Made by a program: the position numbers and the translations under genes
Notes under the pieces: model-generated
The model's database searches: none
Seen by the model: the letters and a program-made list of their open reading frames with translations, nothing else
Told to the model about the DNA's origin: nothing
Shown here: in pieces, positions 1 to 5,751 of the stretch
How the letters are laid out: each line of letters begins with the position of its first letter
Numbering within the stretch: position 1 is the first letter of the stretch
Source of the DNA: an uncultured Sphingomonadaceae bacterium
GTDB lineage: Bacteria > Pseudomonadota > Alphaproteobacteria > Sphingomonadales > Sphingomonadaceae
NCBI GenBank assembly: GCA_937920575.1
Contig: CAKZSF010000003.1
Span: forward strand, 1-5,983
Length of the DNA stretch: 5,983 nt
Reading direction: 5' to 3'

Positions 1-303
1 TTCGCGCCGACGATCTTCTCTGCGCGTCAAATCGTGAACCACGGTCACATCTATGTGAACGGCGTGAAGTGCAACATTCCGTCGCGCCGCATCAAAGTTG
101 GTGACGTCATCAGCCTGGGCAGCAAAGCCAAGGAAATGGCCCTCGTGATCGAGGCGCAAAGCCTGCCAGAGCGTGAGATTCCTGACTATGTGGTTCCCGA
201 TGGGAATGACAAAGTGTCGTTCAATCGCGTTCCGTCGCTGGATGAAGTGCCTTATCCGGTCACCATGGAACCAAACCTGGTTGTCGAGTTCTACTCGCGC
301 TAA
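1..303 (+). CDS. rpsD: 30S ribosomal protein S4, C-terminal half (5' end outside window)
   Basis: Ribosomal protein S4 is a primary 16S rRNA-binding protein that nucleates assembly of the small subunit body and contributes to decoding accuracy. The reading frame is open from base 1, so the gene is cut by the window edge; 100 residues are visible and the family is normally about 204-206 long, so roughly the first half is missing. The visible part begins inside the S4 RNA-binding domain: [14 protein letters not shown], then [12 protein letters not shown], which is the typical S4-domain signature. It ends with the usual [12 protein letters not shown] tail and a TAA stop. A GTG at 34 opens a shorter frame but falls in the middle of the S4 domain and is not a real start. 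The gene is followed within 16 bases by an intrinsic terminator, so it is probably the last gene of its transcript. Identification is secure. Confidence 0.97.
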   Translation, partial: FAPTIFSARQIVNHGHIYVNGVKCNIPSRRIKVGDVISLGSKAKEMALVIEAQSLPEREIPDYVVPDGNDKVSFNRVPSLDEVPYPVTMEPNLVVEFYSR

Positions 304-318
304 TCCAGAAATTACGGC

Positions 319-359
319 AAAAGAAAAAGGGCGGTCCGCTGAGGCCGCCCTTTTCTTTT
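319..359 (+). terminator. Rho-independent terminator after rpsD
   Basis: GGGCGG (329-334) pairs with CCGCCC (345-350). A further U-G and C-G pair close a six-base loop, CGCTGA (337-342). The stem is extended by AAAA/TTTT (325-328 with 351-354), and beyond one bulged A by G-C and another AAAA/TTTT (319-323 with 355-359). The 3' arm TTTTCTTTT serves as the U-tract. The A-rich 5' arm means the structure could also terminate transcription arriving on the other strand, although no minus-strand gene lies directly to its right. Its position 16 bases after the rpsD stop assigns it to rpsD. Confidence 0.93.
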
Positions 360-399
360 GTGCGCTTCATTGACACATTGCTCAAAGCTTGGGGGAATT

Positions 400-414
400 G
401 GGAATTTGCCTGTG
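400..414 (+). promoter_or_regulatory. Ribosome binding site and GTG start of the oxidoreductase gene
   Basis: GGGAA at 400-404 lies seven bases before the GTG at 412. This decides the start. An in-frame TTG at 358 lies inside the rpsD terminator, and an in-frame TTG at 406 is too close to the GGGAA. Translation from 412 begins MNVLLIDGHPDE, exactly where flavodoxin-fold quinone reductases of this type begin. Confidence 0.7.
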
Positions 415-1044
415 AACGTATTGTTGATCGACGGCCATCCGGACGAGGGACGCTTTTCGTCACATCTGCTGGATACCTATCAGGCCGCGCTTCCGGACAG
501 CGCCACCATCTCTCACGTCAACGTCCGCGAAATGAGCTTCAACCCCGTCCTTCGCCATGGCTACAGAAAACGCACCGACTGGGAACCGGACATCGCGGCG
601 CTCGCCGAGAAATTCGACGCTTGCGACCACGTCGTTTTCGCATTCCCGATGTGGTGGGGCGCTGAGCCTGCCGAGCTCAAGGGATTGATCGACCGACTGT
701 TCCTGCCAGGCTTTATGTATCAGTTTCGCGATGGCAGCTCTTTATGGGATAGATACCTCGAAGGACGGTCAGCTGATGTCATCGCGACGATGGACACCCC
801 GGCTTTTTTCCTCCGGCTTTTATACGGTAATTCGATCATTCGCCGCTGGAAGGGGCAAATACTGGGGTTTGTAGGATTCGATCCTGTCCGGTTTCTCGTA
901 TGCGCGCCAATCAAGGATGGCGGTGCTAAAAAAGGTGAGGCCAAGTGGCGCAGTAGAATCGAAAAGCTGGCGCGCTCTTTCAAAGCGAAAGCGCCACAGA
1001 AGAAGCAGCCACGTTTGGCGACCTTTCTTGCCCCTAGGAACTAA
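412..1044 (+). CDS. NAD(P)H-dependent oxidoreductase, flavodoxin-like fold (MdaB/NQO type)
   Basis: Probable soluble flavoprotein that moves electrons from NAD(P)H to quinones or related acceptors, as members of the MdaB/KefF/NQO1 group do; the true substrate cannot be read from the sequence. The product is 210 residues from the GTG start. The first strand and flavin phosphate-binding loop are VLLIDGHPDE (residues 3-12). The family signature FPMWWGAEPAELKGLIDR follows at 78-95 and continues into LFLPGFMY; in this fold the segment lies against the flavin and substrate. A segment DTPAFFLRLLYGN (about 128-140) and ILGFVGF complete the fold. The last 25 or so residues are basic (KAKAPQKKQPR) and probably an unstructured tail. 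No signal peptide or membrane segment is visible. It lies 108 bases after rpsD behind a terminator, so it needs its own promoter; I could not locate a convincing one. Its TAA stop overlaps the stop of the convergent chorismate mutase gene. Family call is firm, specific function is not. Confidence 0.88.
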   Translation: MNVLLIDGHPDEGRFSSHLLDTYQAALPDSATISHVNVREMSFNPVLRHGYRKRTDWEPDIAALAEKFDACDHVVFAFPMWWGAEPAELKGLIDRLFLPGFMYQFRDGSSLWDRYLEGRSADVIATMDTPAFFLRLLYGNSIIRRWKGQILGFVGFDPVRFLVCAPIKDGGAKKGEAKWRSRIEKLARSFKAKAPQKKQPRLATFLAPRN

Positions 1045-1343
1045 GGCCTGATCCGGTCCCATTCGACAAGTTCATAGGCGATTGAGCCTTCAACGAGGCT
1101 TTCCCATAATTCGCCGATGACCTCGCCCGGAATGCCTCGCGCTTCTGCTTCGGCAACCACAGCTGCAATCACCGCTGCCTTGCGCTCTTCATCGCGCACG
1201 CTGTCGCGGGTTGGTTTAATCCGCGCCGCTGCTCGCATATAGCCAAAGCGTCGATCAAGCAGTTGCATCAGCTCGCGGTCGGTCTGGTCCACACCTTCGC
1301 GAACTTCGGCCATGCTTTGGCAGTCATCAGGCAATTTTGCCAT
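1041..1343 (-). CDS. Chorismate mutase, AroQ class (monofunctional; PchB-like)
   Basis: All-helical chorismate mutase that converts chorismate to prephenate, the branch step to phenylalanine and tyrosine. The product is 100 residues, the usual size for a free-standing AroQ-fold domain. Expected active-site residues are visible: Arg15 in the first helix (AEVREGVDQTD), Arg32 (LLDRRFGYM), Lys43 (ARIKP), and the VRDEERK segment at 49-55. In the last helix (SIAYELVEW) the position that is Gln88 in the E. coli domain and Gln90 in PchB appears to be Glu91. The N-terminus MAKLPDDCQSMAEVREGVD lines up with that of isochorismate pyruvate lyase PchB, which supports the ATG at 1343. PchB activity is therefore an alternative, but no pyochelin or salicylate genes are nearby, so a housekeeping mutase is more likely. 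The gene starts three bases after the tgt stop and is the last of the minus-strand run. It ends in an overlap with the convergent oxidoreductase gene. Confidence 0.87.
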   Translation of the reverse strand: MAKLPDDCQSMAEVREGVDQTDRELMQLLDRRFGYMRAAARIKPTRDSVRDEERKAAVIAAVVAEAEARGIPGEVIGELWESLVEGSIAYELVEWDRIRP

Positions 1344-1346
1344 GGT

Positions 1347-2474
1347 TCAAGAACTTCCCAGATAGTCGCGGCGGAACTGTGCAGCGAACGCATCAAATGT
1401 CTGGCTCGCAATGGCATCCCGCATCGCTTGCATCAATTGCTGATAGAAAAAGATGTTGTGCTCTGTAAGCAACATTGCACCGAGGATCTCGCCAGAGCGG
1501 ATCAGGTGATGACAATAGGCGCGCGTGTAAGTCGCACACGTCGGGCAATCGCAACGCTCGTCGATTGGGCCGGTGTCTTCATTGAAGCGCGCGTTGCGCA
1601 TGTTGATCGGGCCGTTCCAGGTGAAGGCCTGACCGTTGCGGCCTGATCGAGTGGGCAAAACGCAGTCGAACATATCGACCCCGCGCTCGACCGCGCCAAC
1701 CAAATCATCGGGCTTGCCCACGCCCATCAGATATCGCGGTTTGTCTTGCGGGAGCTGACTGGGCGCGAAGTCCAGCGTGGCAAACATCGCCTCTTGCCCC
1801 TCTCCCACGGCCAAACCGCCAATGGCGTATCCATCAAATCCGATATCGATCAGCGCATCAGCAGAAGCCTTCCGAAGATCCTCGATCAGCGCCCCCTGCT
1901 GGATACCGAACAAGGCGGCACGCTCTGCATGTTCTCCGCCTGCGTCAAACGCATCCCGGCTACGCCTTGCCCACCGCATGGATAACTCCATGCTCGCGGC
2001 AATCTCATCGCGCGGCTGATCAGCGCGTGGGCATTCGTCAAACACCATCACAATGTCGGAATCGAGCAGCCGTTGGATTTCAATCGACCGCTCCGGCGTG
2101 ATCATATGCTTGGAACCGTCGAGGTGACTTTTGAATTCTACCCCCTTCTCGGTCAGTTTGCGCAAGTCGGACAGGCTCATGACCTGGTAACCGCCGCTAT
2201 CGGTCAGAATAGGACGATCCCAGTTCATAAACCGGTGCAGTCCGCCCAATTTCGCTACCCGCTCCGCTCCCGGACGGAGCATCAGATGGTACGTGTTGCC
2301 AAGGATTATGTCTGCACCTGCCGCGCGGACGTTCTCGGGCTTCATGGCCTTAACCGTTGCGCCGGTACCAACAGGCATAAAGGCGGGCGTGCGAATGTCC
2401 CCGCGCTGCATGGATATTGTGCCCGTACGCGCCTTGCCATCGGTGGCGGCAATTTTGAAAGAGAAGCGCGTCAT
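1347..2474 (-). CDS. tgt: Queuine/preQ1 tRNA-ribosyltransferase (tRNA-guanine transglycosylase)
   Basis: Exchanges the guanine at position 34 of tRNAs with GUN anticodons (Asp, Asn, His, Tyr) for preQ1, the insertion step of queuosine synthesis in bacteria. The product is 375 residues, normal for the family, with a TIM-barrel fold. Visible active-site elements are Asp92 in TDSGGYQ, Asp146 in FDEC, the GGLAVGE loop (219-225), and the nucleophile Asp270 in MFDCVLPTR. The structural zinc site is Cys308, Cys310 and Cys313 in CDCPTC, plus His339 in LLTEHN. As I recall the numbering of the Zymomonas mobilis enzyme (Asp102, Asp156, Asp280, Cys318/320/323, His349), every one is offset by exactly 10, so the protein is intact and closely related in layout. 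Its ATG shares the A of the queA TGA stop (TGATG). No purine-rich ribosome binding site precedes it, so translation probably depends on ribosomes finishing queA. The chorismate mutase gene follows three bases later. Confidence 0.98.
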   Translation of the reverse strand: MTRFSFKIAATDGKARTGTISMQRGDIRTPAFMPVGTGATVKAMKPENVRAAGADIILGNTYHLMLRPGAERVAKLGGLHRFMNWDRPILTDSGGYQVMSLSDLRKLTEKGVEFKSHLDGSKHMITPERSIEIQRLLDSDIVMVFDECPRADQPRDEIAASMELSMRWARRSRDAFDAGGEHAERAALFGIQQGALIEDLRKASADALIDIGFDGYAIGGLAVGEGQEAMFATLDFAPSQLPQDKPRYLMGVGKPDDLVGAVERGVDMFDCVLPTRSGRNGQAFTWNGPINMRNARFNEDTGPIDERCDCPTCATYTRAYCHHLIRSGEILGAMLLTEHNIFFYQQLMQAMRDAIASQTFDAFAAQFRRDYLGSS

Positions 2475-2476
2475 CA
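2472..2476 (-). promoter_or_regulatory. TGATG stop-start overlap joining queA to tgt
   Basis: On the minus strand the queA stop TGA (2476-2474) and the tgt start ATG (2474-2472) share one base. The bases just upstream read GTTTGTTGATCCCCTG, with no match to a Shine-Dalgarno sequence at normal spacing. This points to translational coupling by termination and re-initiation, which would keep QueA and Tgt made together. Confidence 0.8.
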
Positions 2477-3499
2477 GGGGATCAACAAACTCGAATCGCC
2501 ATAGGAATAGAACCGGTATTGCTCTGCAATAGCATGGGCGTAAATCTCCATGACACGCTCGCGCCCGATCAAGGCGCTGACCAACATCATCAAAGTGGAT
2601 TTGGGCAAGTGGAAGTTAGTCATCAGACCATCAACCGCTTTAAAGCGGTAACCGGGCGTGATGAAGATATCCGTGTCGCCATCAAATGGCTGAACACCCT
2701 CATCCGTCGCCGCGCTTTCGAGAAGCCGCAAGCTGGTCGTCCCCACAGCAATCACGCGTCCGCCGGTCGCGCGCGCTGCATTGAGCCGCTGCGCCGTCGC
2801 TGCATCAATTCGGCCCCATTCCGAATGCATTTGATGGTCATCAGTGTCGTCAGCTTTGACCGGCAGGAATGTTCCCGCACCCACATGCAGGGTCAGGGTT
2901 TCCTGCTTCACACCCGCCTCATCCAGCGCACCGAGCAATGCAGGCGTAAAATGCAAGGCCGCCGTTGGAGCCGCCACCGCACCATCCTTCGTGGCAAAGA
3001 TCGTCTGATAATCGGATTTGTCTCGCTCATCAGTGACTCGCTTGCCCGCAATGTAGGGCGGCAAAGGCATCTGCCCTGCTCGCTCTAGCAACAGCTCCAC
3101 TGGCTCATCACCGTTAAACGCAATCACAAAACTGCCATCAGGCAAACGCTCTACTGCCCTCGCCGTTACGCCGTTGTTGAATTCCAAGTTGTCGTCCGGT
3201 TTCACGCGCTTGGCGTTCCGGATAAAGACCTGCCACTGGCGCAGATCTATCCGTTTGTGGAGCGTAACACCGATGCTCGCCTCACCACGCTTGCCCTCAA
3301 GCTGTGCCGGAATGACTCGGGTGTCATTGAAAACCAACACGTCGCCCGCGCGAAGTTGTTTTGGCAAATCGCGCACGCTCGCATCAACAATGGCTTGGTC
3401 ACCAATCGCAACCAATTGACGTGCGCTGTCGCGCGGCGCCGCAGGGCGCAGCGCAATCAGCTCTTGCGGCAGTTCAAAATCAAACAGATCAACGCGCAT
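2474..3499 (-). CDS. queA: S-adenosylmethionine:tRNA ribosyltransferase-isomerase
   Basis: Transfers and rearranges the ribosyl group of S-adenosylmethionine onto preQ1 already placed in tRNA, giving epoxyqueuosine; it acts after Tgt. The product is 341 residues, the normal length. The start is set at the ATG at 3499 because it gives [20 protein letters not shown], the standard QueA beginning, and has AGGG (3511-3508) eight bases upstream. An in-frame TTG at 3517 would add six residues and swallow that site. Conserved blocks are visible in order: [12 protein letters not shown] (56-67), YQTIFA (164-169), [13 protein letters not shown] (173-185), [11 protein letters not shown] (204-214), AVGTTSLR (251-258), [16 protein letters not shown] (294-309) and FYSYGD (330-335). 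Nothing is missing. It lies 32 bases after the cyclophilin gene and is coupled directly to tgt. The step after this, reduction of epoxyqueuosine by QueG or QueH, is not encoded in the window. Confidence 0.98.
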   Translation of the reverse strand: MRVDLFDFELPQELIALRPAAPRDSARQLVAIGDQAIVDASVRDLPKQLRAGDVLVFNDTRVIPAQLEGKRGEASIGVTLHKRIDLRQWQVFIRNAKRVKPDDNLEFNNGVTARAVERLPDGSFVIAFNGDEPVELLLERAGQMPLPPYIAGKRVTDERDKSDYQTIFATKDGAVAAPTAALHFTPALLGALDEAGVKQETLTLHVGAGTFLPVKADDTDDHQMHSEWGRIDAATAQRLNAARATGGRVIAVGTTSLRLLESAATDEGVQPFDGDTDIFITPGYRFKAVDGLMTNFHLPKSTLMMLVSALIGRERVMEIYAHAIAEQYRFYSYGDSSLLIP

Positions 3500-3511
3500 G
3501 CAGCGCGCCCT
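3497..3511 (-). promoter_or_regulatory. Ribosome binding site and ATG start of queA
   Basis: AGGG at 3511-3508 (minus strand) is separated by eight bases from the ATG at 3499-3497. This favours the ATG over the in-frame TTG at 3517, which lies upstream of the site. Confidence 0.7.
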
Positions 3512-3531
3512 AATCAAGCAGAGCTAGCGCG

Positions 3532-4206
3532 TCACTGACTTTCTGAATTGTTCAGCATATCGGCGGTGATTTCTGCAGGCGGTGGAGCAAGCTGAGGCGC
3601 AGTGCGTTGGGGCTTGTTGTCTGCACCGACCGATGCTTGAAGAATCCGCGTCGGGTTTGCGGGCGGCTCGCCGCGCACGATCTTGTCGACGGCGGCCATA
3701 TTGCGGATAACTCTACCAAAATTGGTGTATTTCTGATCGAGTTTCATATCCGGATAGAACACGATGAAGAATTGGCTGTTGGCACTATCTTCCGATTGCG
3801 CGCGAGCCATGGAAAGTGTCCCGCGCAGATGGGGCATTCGGTTAAATTCCTGCTTCAGATCGGGAAGGTCGGAACTGCCCGTTCCCGTACCTGTCGGATC
3901 ACCAGTTTGCGCCATGAAGCCTTCGATAACACGGTGAAAAACGACACCGTCATAGAAGCCCTGCCGCGCAAGCGTTTTGATCCGTTCCACATGGTTCGGC
4001 GCCCAATCGGCCATCAAACGAATCGTAACCCGCTCTCCATTGGACAGATCGAGGTGGAGAATTGTCTCCAAATCCTGCGTCGCATCATAATTGATTGCCG
4101 CATAGACACGCGGCGCGGCCGGCGCCTGTTCCTCTTGCGCAACGGCGGCACTTGGCAAGGCAAACGCGGTGGCCATTCCGGCCAGAGCGAGCAGAATACG
4201 TTTCAT
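3532..4206 (-). CDS. Periplasmic peptidyl-prolyl cis-trans isomerase, cyclophilin type
   Basis: Catalyses cis-trans isomerisation of proline peptide bonds, here in exported proteins. The product is 224 residues from the ATG at 4206. It starts with a clear signal peptide: a basic MKR, a hydrophobic stretch to about residue 18, and a probable signal peptidase I cut after AVA at 23, leaving a mature N-terminus QEEQAP. An in-frame TTG at 4230 would put eight residues before the basic region and is less likely. Cyclophilin core: NHVERIKTLARQGFYDGVVFHRVI, then GFMAQTGDPTGTGTG, with catalytic Arg92, Phe97 and Gln100; SMAR and NSQFFIVF follow with Phe147. The position of human CypA Trp121 (WLDGK) reads KLDQK, so Lys155 replaces the tryptophan. 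After the core comes a Pro/Ala-rich tail ending in NNSESQ, probably flexible. The gene stands between coaD and queA on the same strand, with gaps of 72 and 32 bases. Family call is secure; natural substrates are unknown. Confidence 0.95.
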   Translation of the reverse strand: MKRILLALAGMATAFALPSAAVAQEEQAPAAPRVYAAINYDATQDLETILHLDLSNGERVTIRLMADWAPNHVERIKTLARQGFYDGVVFHRVIEGFMAQTGDPTGTGTGSSDLPDLKQEFNRMPHLRGTLSMARAQSEDSANSQFFIVFYPDMKLDQKYTNFGRVIRNMAAVDKIVRGEPPANPTRILQASVGADNKPQRTAPQLAPPPAEITADMLNNSESQ

Positions 4207-4278
4207 TCGTAAGTTCCAGTCCAATTTCAATATTCTTATACGCCTAGGCGAGTGTCGCTGACATCCGCATGAACGGCG
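4207..4278 (-). other. 72-base gap between coaD and the cyclophilin gene, possible internal promoter
   Basis: This is the widest gap in the minus-strand run. It contains a perfect ten-base palindrome CGCCTAGGCG (4241-4250), followed on the minus strand by AT-rich TATAAGAATATTG, which could supply a -10 element. I see no good -35 hexamer at 16-18 bases upstream, and the palindrome has no loop or U-tract, so it is not an intrinsic terminator. The region could be an internal promoter or simply spacer; evidence is weak. Confidence 0.25.
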
Positions 4279-4836
4279 TCAATAATCGCCCAGTTGGCCG
4301 ATCTCTGCAACCCGCTCGACCACCTGATCGCGCACTTCGGCACTAACAAAGGGAGCAATATCGCCGCCAAACAGAGCGATCTCCTTGACGAGTTTGGACG
4401 CGATTGGCTGCAAGCTCACATCAGCCATCAGAAATACCGTTTCGATTTCCGCATCCAATTGCTGGTTCATCCCCGCCATCTGATACTCATATTCAAAGTC
4501 TGCCACCGCGCGCAGGCCGCGAATAATAACCTTCGCACCCTGCTTTCGCGCGAACTTCATTAACAGCGCGTTGAATCCCACAATTTCGACATTGGCGATT
4601 CCCAATCGATCGACTTCCGCGCGTACCATTTCGCAGCGCTCATCAAATGTGAACATGGGATTTTTCGATGGGTTGGTCGTGACCCCCAAAATCAGTTTGT
4701 CGACCAATTTGGAGCCACGCCGGATAATATCCGCGTGACCCAGCGTAATCGGATCGAATGTACCGGGATAAATGCCAACGCGCTCATGCCCTGAATTGGT
4801 CTGACCAGAATCGGCCTGCTTCGGTTCGGCGCCCAT
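4279..4836 (-). CDS. coaD: Pantetheine-phosphate adenylyltransferase (PPAT)
   Basis: Transfers AMP from ATP to 4'-phosphopantetheine, forming dephospho-CoA, the next-to-last step of coenzyme A synthesis in the cytoplasm. The product is 185 residues, about 16 to 20 longer than usual. The nucleotidyltransferase signature is YPGTFDPITLGH at 23-34, with the TxGH motif at 31-34. Next come RGLRAV (106-111), DFEYEYQMAGMN (113-124), and the second ATP-binding segment IASKLVKE (145-152), where other members have ISSTLVKE. The extra length is a polar N-terminal extension, MGAEPKQADSGQTNSGHER. None of residues 2-19 is Met, Val or Leu, so no ATG, GTG or TTG lies between the first ATG and the conserved core. 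That makes the ATG at 4836 the only reasonable start. It follows the ispA stop with no gap (TAAATG), and AAAGGGAT upstream serves as the ribosome binding site. Confidence 0.97.
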   Translation of the reverse strand: MGAEPKQADSGQTNSGHERVGIYPGTFDPITLGHADIIRRGSKLVDKLILGVTTNPSKNPMFTFDERCEMVRAEVDRLGIANVEIVGFNALLMKFARKQGAKVIIRGLRAVADFEYEYQMAGMNQQLDAEIETVFLMADVSLQPIASKLVKEIALFGGDIAPFVSAEVRDQVVERVAEIGQLGDY

Positions 4837-4852
4837 TTAGTGATCCCTTTCC
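4834..4852 (-). promoter_or_regulatory. Ribosome binding site of coaD inside the end of ispA, with abutting stop and start
   Basis: On the minus strand the sequence AAAGGGATCACTAAATG carries an AAAGGGA site within the last codons of ispA. The ispA TAA follows and then directly the coaD ATG, with no base between. The arrangement supports translation of coaD on the ispA message, and with it the extended CoaD N-terminus. Confidence 0.7.
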
Positions 4853-5748
4853 ACAATGTAGCGAGCGATGGCTCTCAGCACGTCGGCTTCTTCGCCATAG
4901 GCTGTTAAGTGTCCGATCGCCTGATCGACCAGTGCTTGCGCCTGTGCTTTCGCACCATCTGCACCCATCAGCGATACAAACGTGGCCTTGCCCTGTCCTT
5001 CATCCTTACGCAGCGCCTTACCGGCTTTGCTTTCATCGCCATGGTGATCAAGCAGATCATCAGCAATCTGAAAGGCAAGGCCGACGTCTCTGGCATAGAG
5101 CCGCAAATGCTGCCTCCCCTCCTCGGCCACCTTACCCAGGATTGCGCCCATCTCAACCGATGCGGCAAGCAGCGCGCCAGTTTTCATTTGCTGCAGACGC
5201 GTAATGTCGTGCAGCGTAAACTCGCTCTCATCGGCGAGCATATCCATCATCTGGCCCCCTGCCATCCCGTCATGGCCACTCGCGGAGGCCAGACAGGCCG
5301 TCAGTTCGGCACGCACAAACGGATCGCCGCTGGTTTTCGAATCAGAAAGGATCTCGAACGCCAAAGCATGCAGGGAATCCCCCGCCAAAACCGCTGTTGC
5401 CTCATCAAATTCGTGGTGCAGCGTCGGTTTGCCATGCCGCAAATCATCGTCATCCATGCAAGGCAGGTCATCATGGATCAGGGAATAGCAATGGATCGAT
5501 TCCACCGCGCAGCCCGCGCGGATGGCCGCATCGCGATCCACATTGAACATGCTGGACGTCGCCATTAGCAACAGCGGTCTGACTCGCTTACCACCGCCAA
5601 TCGCGGCGTAGCGCATTGCTTCCACCAGTTTTGCGTGAGCTTCGGTTGGAACGGGTAGCAGTGCATCAAAACACTCATCGACTTCAGCTTGAACCGTGGC
5701 GAGTGCCTTGCTCAACACATTGTCTGTCGATTGCTCCCCCGCTCCCAT
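4837..5748 (-). CDS. ispA: Polyprenyl synthetase, probable farnesyl diphosphate synthase
   Basis: Condenses dimethylallyl and geranyl diphosphate with isopentenyl diphosphate, giving C15 farnesyl diphosphate for quinone side chains, undecaprenyl carrier and carotenoids. The product is 303 residues, close to E. coli IspA. Motifs visible: GGKRVRP (52-58) for diphosphate binding; the first Asp-rich motif IHDDLPCMDDDDLRHGKPT with Asp93, Asp94 and Asp99 in the DDx4D form; KTGALLAASVEMGA (189-202); and the second Asp-rich motif FQIADDLLD with Asp230, Asp231 and Asp234. Tyr88, five residues before the first motif, and the two-residue insertion in that motif fit a bacterial C15 enzyme, although product length cannot be proven from sequence; a geranylgeranyl diphosphate synthase is the alternative. 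The gene begins three bases after xseB, the usual partner, with AGGA about nine bases upstream. It is followed with no gap by coaD rather than by dxs, which often comes next in other proteobacteria. Confidence 0.95.
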   Translation of the reverse strand: MGAGEQSTDNVLSKALATVQAEVDECFDALLPVPTEAHAKLVEAMRYAAIGGGKRVRPLLLMATSSMFNVDRDAAIRAGCAVESIHCYSLIHDDLPCMDDDDLRHGKPTLHHEFDEATAVLAGDSLHALAFEILSDSKTSGDPFVRAELTACLASASGHDGMAGGQMMDMLADESEFTLHDITRLQQMKTGALLAASVEMGAILGKVAEEGRQHLRLYARDVGLAFQIADDLLDHHGDESKAGKALRKDEGQGKATFVSLMGADGAKAQAQALVDQAIGHLTAYGEEADVLRAIARYIVERDH

Positions 5749-5751
5749 CGA

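Noticed and set aside
370..398. Possible promoter with a perfect TTGACA at 370-375 before the oxidoreductase gene
   Set aside because: The hexamer is exact, but at 17-18 bases spacing only GGGAAT or GGAATT is found, and a start there would leave out the GGGAA ribosome site at 400-404.
358..411. Upstream extension of the oxidoreductase gene to a TTG at 358
   Set aside because: The TTG lies in the T-tract of the rpsD terminator and the added residues do not resemble the family N-terminus; GTG at 412 has a ribosome binding site.
2519..3088. 189-codon open frame on the plus strand opposite queA
   Set aside because: It is a shadow of queA, with no domain and a composition typical of antisense translation.
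3500..3531. Possible hairpin between CGCGC (3504-3508) and GCGCG (3527-3531) in the gap before queA
   Set aside because: Only five pairs with an 18-base loop and no U-tract; it also overlaps the queA ribosome binding site region without forming a convincing structure.
3607..4212. 201-codon open frame on the plus strand opposite the cyclophilin gene
   Set aside because: It is antisense to an intact gene with a signal peptide and catalytic residues; the translation is rich in Arg, His and Cys with no recognisable domain.
4909..5568. 219-codon open frame on the plus strand opposite ispA
   Set aside because: It lies entirely antisense to a well-conserved gene with all motifs, its translation resembles no family I know, and it reflects codon bias in the opposite frame.
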